Assembly: GCA_930367215.1 (NCBI GenBank)
Contig: OV884059.1
Span: forward strand, 51,740,957-51,804,956
Direction: 5' to 3'
DNA: 64,000 bases
From: Pollenia angustigena
Taxonomy: Eukaryota > Arthropoda > Insecta > Diptera > Polleniidae
Positions 1 through 11,592 of this stretch are shown one piece after another; the first letter of the stretch is position 1; every line of letters starts with the position of its first letter. The notes under the pieces were generated by a model. That model was given only the letters and a program-made list of their open reading frames with translations, was not told the origin of the DNA and made no database searches. The translations under genes and the position numbers were made by a program.

Positions 1-550
1 TTTAAAGAAACCTGCTTTAGTTCAAAAATATACTCACTCTCAACATGGTCCGTCATATGCGCCCAGCCAAGCCGCTGGCTGTATTGCTAGTACTACACAA
101 ACAAACAAACAAAACCAATAATATGCCCAAGTCTTAAAAGGAAACCCTAATGCGAAAAATCCCCCGAGTATTTCCAACGTAAAGCAACCTCCATACGCTA
201 ATGTTCCTAGGGAAGGTCTACAAATGCCTTCTGGAAACAGGCCTAGCTCAATTGAAAATTTAATTCAAACTATGAATAACTTCATGGCCACTATGCAGAA
301 CATGTTTCAAGAAATGATGCGAAACCAGAACATGCTCCTACAAGTTCTACTCAACAAAAAATTAACCAGTTAAAAATATGTTTCTGGAATGCAAACGGGT
401 TATCCCAACATAAACACGAAGTTGCAAAACTTTAAACTGCTTTAGGGTAAATGTATACCTTACGTATGACACGAAACATCCCAGCGGACGGGCTTGTGGT
501 GGCACAGCCATAATTGTGCACAAACACATCAGACACTTACCATTGCCAGA

Positions 551-1115
551 GAGCGATTCTATTCTAGACAACTTTTAACATCAATTTGCAAATCACACTA
601 TTTGATACTTTTTAGATGCCAATTTAAAGTAAAATTTCTAAATTTTATAATAATATAATATTTTTAGACGAAAGCTTAAATATAAATTTGTTGTGCACTT
701 CAAAGCATTAAGATTCATTGATTTGGCGCGAACAGAAAATTCGTTGCATGTTGCACCCGTCATGGCTTAAAGAGCAAATTTCTTATTATAGGATTACATT
801 TCTCTACGATGTTTGATTTGATAATCATCGTCTGATACCTCATCTTTCACAATAAAAAAAAAAAAAATAATACAATAAAAGTTTAAAAATTAACAGAGTT
901 TTGTGTTTTTGTGGTATGATCTTATGAAAGTTGACCAATTTGGTTGCACCTGTCATGCAGTTAAAACCACTCTCGTGGCTATTTGATCGTTTCATATAAA
1001 TTCTTGTAAATATATAGTATATAAAAAAATTTTACCCCTTCTAGAAATAACTTAATTGCAAATGTGTTTCTTTCTATTAGTAAAAGACGTTTAAAGCGTC
1101 TAAATGTTGCACCCG
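551..1115. repeat. Unidentified AT-rich insertion with repeated TTGCACCCGTCA motif
   Basis: Copy 2 of the LINE shows that this stretch replaces a short piece of ORF2, so it is foreign to the LINE. The motif GTTGCACCCGTCA occurs near 748 and 1104, with a variant (GTTGCACCTGTCA) near 941. The spacing of about 193 and 163 bp suggests decayed tandem monomers. There is no ORF of note. It could be a piece of satellite DNA or a non-autonomous element; I could not find clear terminal repeats. Confidence 0.5.
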
Positions 1116-1225
1116 TCAGAATACAATCGCCCAAATCTTAATGATTTCAAACTAACGTTAACATCCGTTATTGTCCCCCGAGGCACAAAATTGTACAAGA
1201 TAAATTTCCCAACTTCTTCTCCACA

Positions 1226-3454
1226 TTGGGCCAGAAATTCATTGCTGCTGGCGATTACAACGCTAAACATACATATTGGGGCTCCAGACTTATTAGTCCT
1301 AGAGGTAATCAGCTATGCAATACCGTAACTGCAAATAATTTTGATGTCGTATCGAGTGATGAGCCTACCTATTGGCCAACCGACTTCAACAAGCTACCAG
1401 ACCTTATTGACTTTGCTGTAATTAAAAACATCAAGCGCGATCAGGTCTAGTTAGTTCCTCCTATGATCTATCGTCTGCTCATTCACCTTCAATCCGCATT
1501 TTAAAAGACAACTCTGACGCCGCAGCTGCAAACTTTATTTCCTATCCAAACAGAAACACAAATTGGTTAAAGTATAAAATGTATGTGAGCTCTCACCTAT
1601 CACAGCGCATTCCCCTAAAAAATTCATCTGACATCCAAATAGCTGTTGACCGATTAACAGAAGTCTTGGATTCAATCAAGCGGACAAATAAAGGTGCTCC
1701 TAACAATACATCGACGTATGTAGAGACCCTTATCAGAGAAACAAGGAAGTTAAGAAGACAATGGCAAAACAGTCGTTTCGCAACCACTAAGGCCCAACTA
1801 CAATTATGCCTGACAGCTCTTCGCAACAAATTGAGACAGAACCACGAGTCTGCAATAGAAGCCTATCTAAACAGCCTAGATGCCACAAAAAACTCCAATT
1901 ACAGCTTATGGAAGGCTGTACGGCATATGAAATACCCTATAACCCAAGAATCTCCGTTAAGACTGGAAAACCGCACTTGGGCCAAAAACACAAATGAAAA
2001 ATTAAAAGCTTTCGCGGGCCAACTTGAGAAAGTTTTCACGCCACATGATGCACATACTTGTTCCTGTCGTCCAATCATTCCTGATAAGGTAAACCATCCA
2101 ATAAAATTTAACATAACTCAATCAAAATTTGCAATAGAAAAAGTGAATATTAGAAAATCTCCCGGACCTGACCGCATCACAGGGTCAATGATAAGAAACA
2201 TACCATCGTCTGCTTCTAGAATCTTGCTGCATATTGTTAACGCGATATTAAGAGTCGGATACTTCCCATCCTCATGAAAGAGGTATATAATTGTTATGAT
2301 TCCTAAGCCAGGAAAATATACTAGCCAGGTTGCGTCGTACAGACCGATAAGCTTATTATCAATCCTATCGAAGCTTTTCGAAAAAATATTAGTTTTAAGT
2401 ATAACTCCTCATCTAAATGAACACGATATCATCCCGGATCACCAGTTCAGATTCAGAGCGAAACATGGTACAATAGAACAAGTGCATATAATTGTCACCC
2501 TAATTAGATCGGCGTTTGAGAAAAAGCAATACTGCTCAGCCCTGTTTATAGACATTTCCCAAGCATTTGACAAAGCTTGGCATGATGGGCTACTCATCAA
2601 AATCACACGAATGCTTCCTCAAAACACTCACAAGCTTCTTTAGAGCTATCTAACAGGCAGAACATTCATAGTAAGGTCGCAAGTTAATACTCCCCCCTCA
2701 AGAAAATTACTGCTGGTGTTCCCCAAGGCAGCATATTATGACCGCTTCTATATATAATATAAACAGCGGATATGCCAACAAACCTGCGCACGCATACCTC
2801 TACATCTGCAGACGACACAGCATTTATTAGCGTTAACCATGACCCAAAAGTCACATCGAAAAATCTGCAGTCCCACATCAATGAACTAGAGGCATGGCTA
2901 GAAAAATGGAGAATAAAGGTTAACCCGGCTAAATGTGCTCACTTAACTTTCACGCTCAGAAGACAAACGTGCCCAGCTGTAAAAATAAATAACATCACTG
3001 TTCCGGTAGAAAACCATGTTAAGTACTTGGGAATTCATATAGATAGACGCTTGACCTGGTCTCGTCATATTGAAGCGAAAATAACGGCTATGAAATTCGA
3101 AACATGTCTTTAGACAACAAAATTCTCTTATACAAGTCCATCATAAAACCAATATGGACATATGGCATCCAATTATGGGGTGCTGCATGCGCATCTTACA
3201 TCCAAAAGCTTCAAAGAAGACAGTCTAGAATATTACGACAAATTGTCTGCGCCCCATGGTTTATACGTAATGATATTATCCACAGAGATCTCAACGTCCC
3301 CACTATCCAGGAGGAAATTAAAAAATATTCAATTAGCTACATCGATAAACTAATGGCCCACCCTAACTATCTCGCTCGGGGTCTGCTTCAGTTCGAAGGT
3401 CACCAGAGGCTTAAAAGAACCGATACTTTGAGCCTAACTAGAAGACATTTTTAA
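1226..3454 (+). pseudogene. ORF2 (endonuclease-reverse transcriptase) of LINE A copy 1, broken
   Basis: Pieces in several frames match ORF2 of copy 2. The endonuclease middle (AAGDYNAKHTYWGSR) is at 1240-1290. The linker and RT start are at 1579-2277, with KSPGPDRITGSMIR. RT palm pieces are at 2296-2643 (YRPISLLSILSKLFEKI, DISQAFDKAWHDGL) and 2772-3113. The C-terminal domain is at 3104-3454. Damage includes TGG to TGA near 2275, a stop near 2641, and loss of the RT box Phe (FADD reads SADD at 2806-2820). A deletion near 3095 removes about 45 bp. It cannot encode an active enzyme. Confidence 0.88.
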
Positions 3455-3588
3455 AATTGGAATACAGCAGTTAGTGGTTACATTGGTAACAACTAATAAA
3501 CAACAACTGGAATTAAGATTTGAATACATATTGTAAATTTCGATAAGAAAGATTCAATAATAAAAATAAATTAAAAAAAAAAAAATCC

Positions 3589-3744
3589 CCAACCGTAGTT
3601 GTAATGAAACCAGGCAAGATTAGAATGTGTGTAGACAGTCGGAAACTAAATTCAGTGACCATAAAAGACGCGAACCCTATACCAAACATCGGCGGAATTA
3701 TTGTAAGGCTTCCTCTAGTGTTTTATATTTCAAAAATATATAGA
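3589..3744 (+). pseudogene. Gypsy-type reverse transcriptase fragment
   Basis: Translation gives KPGKIRMCVDSRKLNSVTIK followed by a DANPIPNIGGI stretch and a degraded FYISKI. This is the start of the Ty3/Gypsy RT domain (the family pattern is K.nGk.R.CVDyRkLN..T..D.yPiP.i). The reading ends in stops at about 3745. It abuts the poly(A) of the LINE copy on the left and an LTR on the right, so it is probably the remains of an element into which others jumped. It differs in sequence from the Gypsy element at 39.5-43.5 kb. Confidence 0.7.
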
Positions 3745-3757
3745 GGAATATAGTGAC

Positions 3758-4457
3758 TGTTAAAAATTTGTACTATTTTATTGTAGTGCAAAATTTTTAC
3801 TACCACTAATGTTTCCAATTTCATTTAATTATTTTCATTTAATAACCTTGAACTACTGTTTGAGTTTATTTTATTTTACTTTTTTTTTGTTTGTTTTTGT
3901 CTCGTCGGCGGTTTCACATTTTTTGCTGGAATTTCTTTAATTTACAATTTTATAAGTTTTGTTATTTGGATTTAGTAATTAATTAGTATATAAGAATCCA
4001 TTTAATTTTAATAAAATCAGAAATAATAAATCAATTTTATAAGTTGTTTCTCTGCTCTAACTCCGCTGACACCAAGTTTCAAGTGCTTGCGTTACTCTTT
4101 AGAATTGCCTTGGTGACACTGCCTAGACAATATTTTTAACGTTACTTGTTTCATAGCCAAGGCGAATTCATCCCAGGTAATCTCGGTACTACAACAAGTA
4201 CAACTCGTACAAAAACCACAAGCAATTTGTTTTTGTAAAATCATTGTACAATGTCAAAAACAGAAATAAAACAAAACACAAACAATGATAATAAAAGAGA
4301 ATAAACAAAATTTTGACATCCAACAGTGATTTTAGCTATTATCAGCAGGGCTTTTAAGACCACCTGTAATAAATTCGCCTTGTTCATAGCCTTGTAAACA
4401 AATCAATTCAAAGGTTAAACAAATCAGTTTAACCCAATTCATTTATTGAATTAAACA
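3758..4457 (+). repeat. Putative 5' LTR of a second LTR retrotransposon
   Basis: The stretch starts TGTTAAAA and ends TTAAACA, so it has TG...CA ends, and is directly followed by a tRNA-complementary primer site at 4460. It is about 700 bp, AT-rich and free of long ORFs. No second LTR is seen in the window, so the left boundary is an estimate (it could be 3754). Confidence 0.5.
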
Positions 4458-4459
4458 TC

Positions 4460-4475
4460 TGGTGACCCCGACGTG
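4460..4475 (+). other. Primer binding site, tRNA-Trp type
   Basis: TGGTGACCCCGACGTG is complementary to the 3' end of an insect tRNA-Trp (ending CACGTCGGGGTCA plus CCA). It sits two to three bases after the presumed LTR end, where a primer site is expected. The same core (TGGTGACCCCG) is used by the Gypsy element at 39.5-43.5 kb. Confidence 0.7.
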
Positions 4476-4667
4476 ATCCCTTTGAAATTTAAGATTCCCC
4501 CCACCAGTGGTAAGGGTCCTGAAAGTCAATAGGATACAACACGTGCTCCTGTAAAGGAAACAATCCACAGGACATATCTAGAAGACGTGATTAATGTGAA
4601 TAATCTTCAGCTGCTTTCACTAGAAACAAATTCTAAGAAGGCGCAGTTATCACGGGTAAGCAGCATA

Positions 4668-4851
4668 ATGGCTACAGGCGAGATTACCCCAATGGAACAG
4701 CTAACAACTTCCCAGCGATCAACAGGAGAGCTTATAGAATCCATTATTCGGAATTTTTAAAGGGATTCAGCGTCCAGAAAGACAGTCCACTATTTTGAAG
4801 AAAGGATTAAAAGGCTAGACGCTGCTTGGACCGAACGCTGCTTGGACCGAA
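4668..4851 (+). pseudogene. N-terminal gag fragment of a BEL/Pao-like element
   Basis: An ATG at 4668 opens a frame reading MATGEITPMEQLTTSQRSTG, then a TAA at about 4757, then KTVHYFEERIKRLDAAWTE. The same sequence recurs at 20485-20633, where it leads into a DUF1759-type gag. The fragment is cut at about 4851 by the start of the RTE LINE. The last 16 bp (CGCTGCTTGGACCGAA) are present twice in tandem (4820-4835 and 4836-4851). Confidence 0.65.
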
Positions 4852-5612
4852 GTTGCCAAACTCCCATCGGACGCGTCCCCAGGTGGCGGATAGGGGGAGG
4901 TTTAGTGCACACGTCGGTTTTGGCATTTAACCTTTGGGCATGACTTGTCATTCCCCGCGGACCAAAAATTGGATATGGGCAGTTCCCTGAAAAAAAATAA
5001 CCTGGTCCCTTGCCATTAAATAGGTTAGGCTATGGGCTAGTAACCCATTCTCGTAAAAAAAACCTTATTACTGAAACGCTAACAAATTCAACAACAACAA
5101 CTCCCTCTCTAACGACGAATCTCGGCTTCAAACAAAGGATTATGATTTGAACATGGAATGTTCGAACTCTCTCAGAACCATCCAGACTTCTACAAGTCTG
5201 CAATGAAATGTCATCCTATAACATCGACATACTGGGTATAAGTGAGGCAAGATGGCTCAATAGTGGTGAACAACACCTACAAACAGGACATTTCTTTATA
5301 TACTCCGGCAATGAACATCATAAGGTCAACGGTGTTGGCATAGTAATGTCAAACAAGACCAAAAAGACCTTGCTGGAATATAAACCCATTTCGGAAAGAA
5401 TCATAACAGCGAGATTCAACACTTAGTTCCGAAAAATGTCTGTAATTCAGTGTTATGCTCCAACCGAACTTGCTGATGATGATACTAAAGACTCGTTTTA
5501 CCACCAACTTAATACGGTACTCAGCAACATCCCCAAAGGCGATATCAAAATTATAATCGGCGATCTGAACGCAAAGGTTGGAAATGATAACTCTAACATA
5601 CAATCCATCATC
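4852..5612 (+). pseudogene. RTE-type LINE, segment 1: 5' leader and start of endonuclease
   Basis: About 280 bp of leader is followed by an apurinic-type endonuclease start. Reading from about 5147 gives TWNVRTLSEPSRLLQVCNEM, then the frame at 5208 with NIDILGISEARWLNSGEQ, then CYAPTELADDDTKDSFYHQL and the IIIGDLNAKVG motif near 5555. These are the N-terminal APE motifs of RTE-clade elements (HmRTE-like). A TGA precedes TWNV, and a TAG with a frameshift near 5426 separates the two halves. The frame is cut at 5612/5620 by LINE A copy 2 and resumes at 10144. Confidence 0.82.
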
Positions 5613-5620
5613 GGCAATCA
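5613..5620 (+). other. Target-site duplication, left copy (GGCAATCA)
   Basis: GGCAATCA occurs here and again at 10144-10151, directly flanking LINE A copy 2. The repeated bases belong to the RTE endonuclease (reading IGNH), which proves the order of insertion. Confidence 0.85.
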
Positions 5621-5790
5621 TCAGTTTCGAGCCAGCTCTTGACGAGTACGGACGTGTATCAGTGAGTAAGAAAAAAAAAAAAAAAAAATTAGAAGTGAAA
5701 AAAAAATATTTGTAATAGGTGAAAAAAAAATAATATTTGTAATAGCTGAAAAAAAAGAACAGTAACTAAGGTGCCCGAAGAGATTTGTGA
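5621..5790 (+). promoter_or_regulatory. 5' UTR and presumed internal promoter of LINE A
   Basis: Jockey-type elements carry an internal promoter in their first bases. This stretch begins TCAGTTTCGAGCC with ACGGACGTGT near 5648, then an A-rich part with a repeated GTGAAAAAAAA-ATATTTGTAATAG unit (about 5693-5750). Promoter function is inferred from the family, not seen. Confidence 0.45.
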
Positions 5791-7354
5791 ATGAGCCTCA
5801 CAAATACTCCCAATAAGGAGAGTAGGCCCAGCACAAATAGCAGAAATGCGTATATTGTGGTAAGCTCCCCGAGCGTGAGCAATGAAAACATTCGATACCC
5901 AGAATTAAATAAAAATTATTTAAGTGCAAAAATTACCAGCGCAACTGGTTTTCCATACAGCAATTTAAGTGCAAGTGTGCCCAACCTGAGCAAGTGTGTT
6001 GATCCGACCGTAAATGTAGTTCAAAGTGTGAAGTCGTCTGACCAGAGGAATAATAACGAAAAACCTGGAACATCACGATTTGCATTAATAAATACAGGAG
6101 CTGTGCCAAAAAGTACTAAAGTGCAAACAGGCATGGACAGATATATAACAATAACTAAGAGAAAGGCTAGCCCTAGGTCCACCCAACAGGAACGCATGGC
6201 CAAACAATACAAAGGCTCTAACGTAGTCTCTTTGCCAACAAATGGTAACAGATTCTCTGTACTATCCATACCTGACGATGAAGAAGCAAAATCAGCACAT
6301 GGAACAGCCACTAAAGAAGTTAAACCGCCACCTATCTATCTGCGGGAGCAAACATCAAATAGCATAGTCAACATGTTAATTCAACTGGTAGGTAAGAATA
6401 ATTTCTACGTCGTTTCTATACGACGCGGGCAAATTCAAGAAACCAAAATTCAAGCCAGTACAGAAACGAACTTTCGTATTATATCAAGACACCTGGACGC
6501 AGAAAATAAAAGTTACTATACAATTAAAAAGTGCTAAGGGATTGATTATTGTCCTAAAAGGCATAGATAGTTCTGTTCCTACAGAGGAAATAAAATCTGC
6601 CATAGAGCTAGAGGGGTATGAGGTTAAATCTGTTCATAACATTTTGAACAGGAATAAAGTTCCTCAACCAATGCACCGCGTTGAAATATCGTTTGATTCA
6701 TCGGTTCTCAAAATCAAAAATTCAGTCCATCCCATATACAACTTGCGCTACCTACTCAACAGAAGAATAACTGTTGAGGAGCCATTAAAACGAAAGGGTC
6801 CCTCCCAATGCACAAACTGTCAGGAATATCAGCATACAAAATCATATTGTAAATTGCCTCACGTATGTGTGGTTTGTGGCGACGCTCATAAAACCGCCGA
6901 ATGTAATCGTTCTAAAGCTGACCCGAATGTAAAGAAATGCAGCAACTGTGGCGAAAATCACACGGCAATCAATAGGGGTTGTAGAGTCTTCTTGCATTTA
7001 AAAAAACCTGCTTTAGTTAAAAAATATACTCACTCCCAATATGGTCCGTCACATGCGCAAGCCGCTGGCTCTATTGCTAGTACTTCACAAACAAACAATC
7101 AAAACCAATCATATGCCCAAGTCTTAAAAGGAAACCCTAATGCGAAAAATCCCCCGAGTACTTCTAACGCAAAGCAACCTCCAAACGCTAATGTTCCTAG
7201 GGAAGGTCTAGAAATGCCTTCTGGAAATATGCCTACCTCAATTGAAAATTTAATTCAAACTATGAATAACTTCATGGCCACTATGCAGAACATGTTTCAG
7301 GAAATGATGCGAAACCAGAACATGCTCCTGCAAGTTCTACTCAACAAAAAATGA
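5791..7354 (+). pseudogene. ORF1 (gag-like nucleic-acid-binding protein) of LINE A copy 2
   Basis: The ATG at 5791 opens a basic, Ser/Thr-rich N-terminal half that ends at a TAA at 6535-6537. The protein continues from about 6530 in the +1 frame (KGLIIVLKGIDSSVPTEEIK), so one base was lost or gained near the A run at 6525-6530. The second half holds a PRE_C2HC-type domain (6542-6780), then zinc knuckles: CTNCQEYQHTKSYC, CVVCGDAHKTAEC and CSNCGENHTAINRGC at 6810-6985. A Met/Gln-rich tail follows. The product would coat LINE RNA. ORF1 and ORF2 overlap by 4 bp at 7351-7354, a Jockey-like arrangement. Confidence 0.88.
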
Positions 7355-10005
7355 ACCAGTTAAAAATATGTTTCTGGAATGCAAACGGGTTATCCCAACA
7401 TAAACACGAAGTTGCAAACTTTCTTCATAGGCATGAAATCGACGTACTTCTTGTCTCTGAAACACACTTTACTCATAAAAACTGCTTTAGGGTAAATGGA
7501 TACCTTACGTATGACACAAAACATCCCAGCGGACGAGCTTGTGGTGGCACAGCCATAATTGTGCACAAAAACATCAGACACTTACCATTGCCAGAGTTCG
7601 AAGAAGATTGTATCCAGGCCACATCTATAAATCTTACTGATTTCAATCTAACGTTAACATCCGTTAATTGTCCCCCGAGGCACAAAATTGTAAACGATAA
7701 ATTTCTCAACTTCTTCTCCACATTGGGCCAGAAATTCATTGCTGCTGGCGACTACAACGCTAAACATACATATTGGGGCTCCAGACTTATTAGTCCTAGA
7801 GGTAATCAGCTATACAATACCGTAACTGCAAATAATTTTGATGTGGTATCGAGTGGTGAGCCTACCTATTGGCCAACCGACTTCAATAAGCTTCCAGACC
7901 TTATTGACTTTGCTGTAATTAAAAACATCAAGCGCGGTCAGGTACTAGTTAGTTCCTCCTATGATCTTTCGTCTGATCATTCACCTTCAATCCTCATTTT
8001 AAAAGGTAACTCTGACGCTGCAGCTGCAAACTTTATTTCCTATCCAAACAGAAACACAAATTGGTTAAAGTATAAAATGTATGTGAGCTCTCACCTATCA
8101 CAGTGCATTCCCCTAAAAAATTCATCTGACATCCAAATAGCTGTCGACCGATTTACAGAAGTCTTGGATACTGCAGCAAGAAATGCAACCCCAATCAAGC
8201 GGACAATTAAACGTGCTCCTTACAATACATCGACGGATATAGAGACCCTTATCAGAGAGAAAAGGAAGTTAAGAAGACAATGGCAAAACAGTCGTTCCCC
8301 AACCACTAAGGCCCAACTACAATTATGCCTGACCACTCTTCGCAACAAATTGAGACAGAACCACGAGTCTGCAATAGAAGGCTATCTAAACAGCCTAGAC
8401 GCCACAAAAAACTCCAATTATAGCTTATGGAGGGCTGTACGGCATATGAAATGCCCTATAACCCAAGAATCTCCATTAAGACTGGAAAACCGCACTTGGG
8501 CCAAAAACACACATGAAAAATTAAACGCTTTCGCGGTCCACCTTGAGAAAGTTTTCACGCCACATGATGCACATACTTGTTCCTGCCGTCCAATCATTCC
8601 TGATAAGGTAAACCATCCCTTAAAATTTAACATAACTCAAGTAAAATCTGCAATAGAAAAAGTGAATATTAGAAAATCTCCCGGACCTGACCGCATCACA
8701 GGGTCAATGATAAGAAACCGACCATCGTCCCCTTCCAGAATCTTGCTGCTCATTTTTAACGCTATATTAAGAGTCGGATACTTCCCATCCTCATGGAAGA
8801 GGTCTATAATTGTGATGATTCCCAAGCCAGGAAAAGATGCTAGCCAGGTTGCGTCGTACAGACCGATAAGCTTATTGTCAATCCTATCGAAGCTTTTCGA
8901 AAAAATATTCGTTTTAAGTATAACTCCTCATCTAAATGAACGACATGAACGACATCATCCCGGATCACCAGTTCGGATTCAGAGCGAAACATGGTACAAT
9001 AGAACAAGTGCATAGAATTGTCACCCTTATTAGATCGGCGTTTGAGAAAAAGCAATACTGCTCAGCACTGTTTATAGACATTTCCCAAGCTTTTGACAAA
9101 GTTTGGCATGATGGGCTACTCATCAAAATAACACGAATGCTTCCTCAAAACACTCACAAGCTTCTGGAGAGCTATCTAACAGGCAGAACATTCATAGTAA
9201 GGTCGCAAGATAAATACTCCCCCCTCAAGAAAATTACTGCTGGTGTTCCCCAAGGCAGCATATTAGGACCGCTTCTTTATATAATATACACAGCGGATAT
9301 GCCAACAAACCTGAGCACGCATACCTCTACATTTGCAGACGACACAGCATTTATTAGCGTTAACCATGACCCAAAAGTCGCATCGCAAAATCTGCAGTCC
9401 CACATCAATGAGCTAGAGGCATGGCTAGAAAAATGGAGAATAAAGGTTAACCCGGCTAAATGTGCTCACTTAACTTTCACGCTCAGAAGACAAACGTGAC
9501 CAGCAGTAAAAATAAATAACATCACTGTTCCGGTAGAAAACCATGTAAAGTACTTGGGAATTCATATAGATAGACGCTTGACCTGGTCTCGTCATATCGA
9601 AGCGAAAATAATGGCTATGAAACTTAAAGCAGCTCAACTACATTGGCTTCTCGGTGGAAACTCAAACTTGTCTTTAGACAACAAAATTCTTCTATACAAG
9701 TCCATCATAAAACCAATATGGACATATGGCATCCAATTATGGGGTACTGCATGCGCATCTAACATCCAAAAGCTTCAAAGAAGACAGTCTAGAATATTAC
9801 GACAAATTGGTATATACGTAATGATATTATCCACAGAGATCTCAACGTCCCCACTATCCAGGAGGAAATTAAAAAATATTCAATAAGCTACATCGATAAA
9901 CTAATGGTCCACCCTAACTACCTCGCTCGGGGTTTGCTGCAGTTCGAAGGTCACCAGAGGCTAAAAAGAACCGATACTTTGAGCCTAACTAGAAGACTGT
10001 CTTAA
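7351..10005 (+). pseudogene. ORF2 (APE endonuclease-reverse transcriptase) of LINE A copy 2
   Basis: The start is MNQLKICFWNANGLSQ. Endonuclease motifs are LLVSETHF, AAGDYNAKHTYWGSR and the catalytic SSDHSP (about 7970). RT motifs are YRPISLLSILSKLFEKI, HQFGFRAKHGTIEQ, CSALFIDISQAFDKVWHDG, GVPQGSILGPLLY and FADD (9330). Three lesions are seen against copy 1: a 7-bp gain at 8937-8955 (GAACGACAT partly repeated) shifts the frame; TGC to TGA at 9497-9499; and a 13-bp deletion near 9808 shifts the frame again. Otherwise all catalytic residues remain. In life the protein nicks target DNA and copies the LINE RNA there. Confidence 0.92.
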
Positions 10006-10143
10006 AATTTGAATACAGCAGTTAGTGGTTACACTGGTAACAACTAATAAACAACAAGTAGAATTAAGATTTGAATACATATTGTAAATTTCGATAAGAA
10101 AGATTCAATAATAAAAATAAATTAAAAAAAAAAAAAAAAAATG

Positions 10144-11314
10144 GGCAATCACGGTCTTGGTAATGCTAGAAACAACAATGGTGAAAGGTTGGTCGATCTT
10201 TGCGCAAGTCATCACCTATTTATAGGTGGCATGAAATTCCCACACAAAACATCCACAAATACACATGGGAATCACCAGATGGTATAACACGAAACCAAAT
10301 AGATCATATTATAATAAACAAGCAGTATATTGGCTGTTTACTTGATGTGAAGGGAAGAAGATCCGCCGATGTTGACAGCGACCACGTACTACTTCTTGGA
10401 GCTTTTAGACTCCGGCCAGCATCTATAAAGAAAGAGCTTCCCGCAGATAAATACAACTTACAGCGCCTAAAAGATCCCGAAACGGCCGTCCGTTATAAAA
10501 ACACTCTTCAACAACAACTCCACAACTCTGGTTCCAACCTCCATTCATGGACTGACATTACAAAAGCTTGCAACCATAGTGCAAAGTCAGTGCTGGGGCC
10601 TAAGCCAAAAATTCGTAAACCGTGGATTAGCGAAAATACATGGAATGAAATCTGCAACCGCAAACGTTTGAGGAGGTCTTATCTAAACGCAAAGTCTGAT
10701 ACCTCGAAAACTTCCACTCGGGCCGAATGCCGACAATCGGCCAAAACCGTTAAACGTATGGTACGTACAGATCATAAATTATATTTAACCAGCATCGCGC
10801 AAGATGCTGAAAAATCCAGCAATACTGGAACTATGCGTGGAGTCTATCAAGCAATCAACCAACTCCGAGGCTGCAATATCAGGAAAACCACGGTTATTAA
10901 AGACCTCGACGGAAGCGAACAAACGTCAACCGAAGATCAAGTACGTAGATGGCGCGATTTCTTCAGCTCTTTATCAAATAACACAAACAACTTCAATGAA
11001 AGTTCCTGCCCATGGGTATCTCGCAGGCGTAATCCAAGTAGAGCCATCTCAACCTCGCCTCCTACTCTCGAAGAAGTTAAAAACACTTTGCGAAAGCTAA
11101 AAATCAACAAGTCACCTGGACCAGATAATTTACCTGCTGAGCTTTTTAAGTACGCTGCAGAACCATTAACCGATGAGCTTACACCAATGTTGCGTCATAT
11201 TTGGGAAACCAACAACATACCCAATGAATGGAAGAAAGGGACCATAGTAACAATACCCAAGAAAGGTGACATTAGCCTCTGTAAAAATTGGCGAGGTATT
11301 ACACGCCTCAACAC
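10144..11314 (+). pseudogene. RTE-type LINE, segment 2: end of endonuclease, linker and start of RT
   Basis: It continues segment 1 across the LINE A insertion (GNHGLGNARNNNGERLVDL, one frameshift near 10225). The long frame 10200-11336 follows. It holds the endonuclease end (YTWESPDGITRNQIDHIIIN, then RRSADVDSDHVLL with the catalytic DH at about 10380), a basic linker, and RT blocks KINKSPGPDNLPAELFK (11100-11150) and KGTIVTIPKKGDISLCKNWRGI. The frame is cut at 11314 by the BEL element; the last codons written before the stop are BEL LTR. The best family match is RTE (endonuclease-RT of the HmRTE type). Confidence 0.88.
11310..11314 (+). other. Target-site duplication of BEL element, left copy (AACAC)
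   Basis: AACAC here and at 18320-18324 flank the two LTRs. Removing the element rejoins the RTE frame (RGITRLN continuing into TINKVLALIILQRI). Confidence 0.9.
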
Positions 11315-11592
11315 TGTTGAGTCGCCTAGCCAATAAGGTTATTAAATAAAACAGGTTGCAAAGGGTTCTTCTTGAACTTAACAATTTTATTTGCCTTCTT
11401 CATTGGCTGCTTAAACTAGACTGATTTTTGGTTTAAAAATAAAAAGGTTGATTTACAAAAAGGACAAAAAATAATGTTCAACTTACGTACTACAAAACTA
11501 CTTCTCTTAAGTAAATTAATGTTTTGTTTTCTTTACAACAAAATAACAATGAGGTTTAAATCCGCTCAATTAAGGTTGAACACGGTTCAACA
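11315..11592 (-). repeat. 3' LTR of BEL element
   Basis: Starts TGTTGAGTCGCC and ends GGTTCAACA on the plus strand. It matches 18042-18319 with one seen difference (AACAATGAG against AACGATGAG). A purine-rich tract (CGGGAGGA on the minus strand) lies just inside, as expected of a polypurine tract. Confidence 0.93.

Larger units (their letters stand above)
1..3582 (+). mobile_element. Jockey-type LINE, family A, copy 1 (decayed, 5' end outside window)
   Basis: This copy aligns base for base with the full-length family A element at 5621-10140. The window opens inside ORF1 (counterpart near 7000), continues into ORF2 and ends in the same AATAAAAATAAATT plus poly(A) tail at about 3560-3582. It is interrupted by a foreign block at about 551-1115 and lacks roughly 60 bp near position 430. 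The ORF2 start codon has become ATT at 360. Many stops and frameshifts show it is older or less constrained than copy 2. The downstream flank is a Gypsy RT scrap; the upstream flank and any TSD lie outside the window. Confidence 0.9.
5621..10140 (+). mobile_element. Full-length Jockey-type LINE, family A, copy 2
   Basis: A 4.52-kb LINE: 5' UTR beginning TCAGTTTCGAGCC, ORF1 (gag-like), ORF2 (endonuclease plus RT) and a poly(A) tail at 10122-10140. It is flanked by 8-bp duplications (GGCAATCA) inside the RTE LINE. Structure and motifs place it in the Jockey clade. ORF1 and ORF2 both carry a few inactivating changes (described separately), so this copy is complete in length but not functional. 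Confidence 0.93.
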
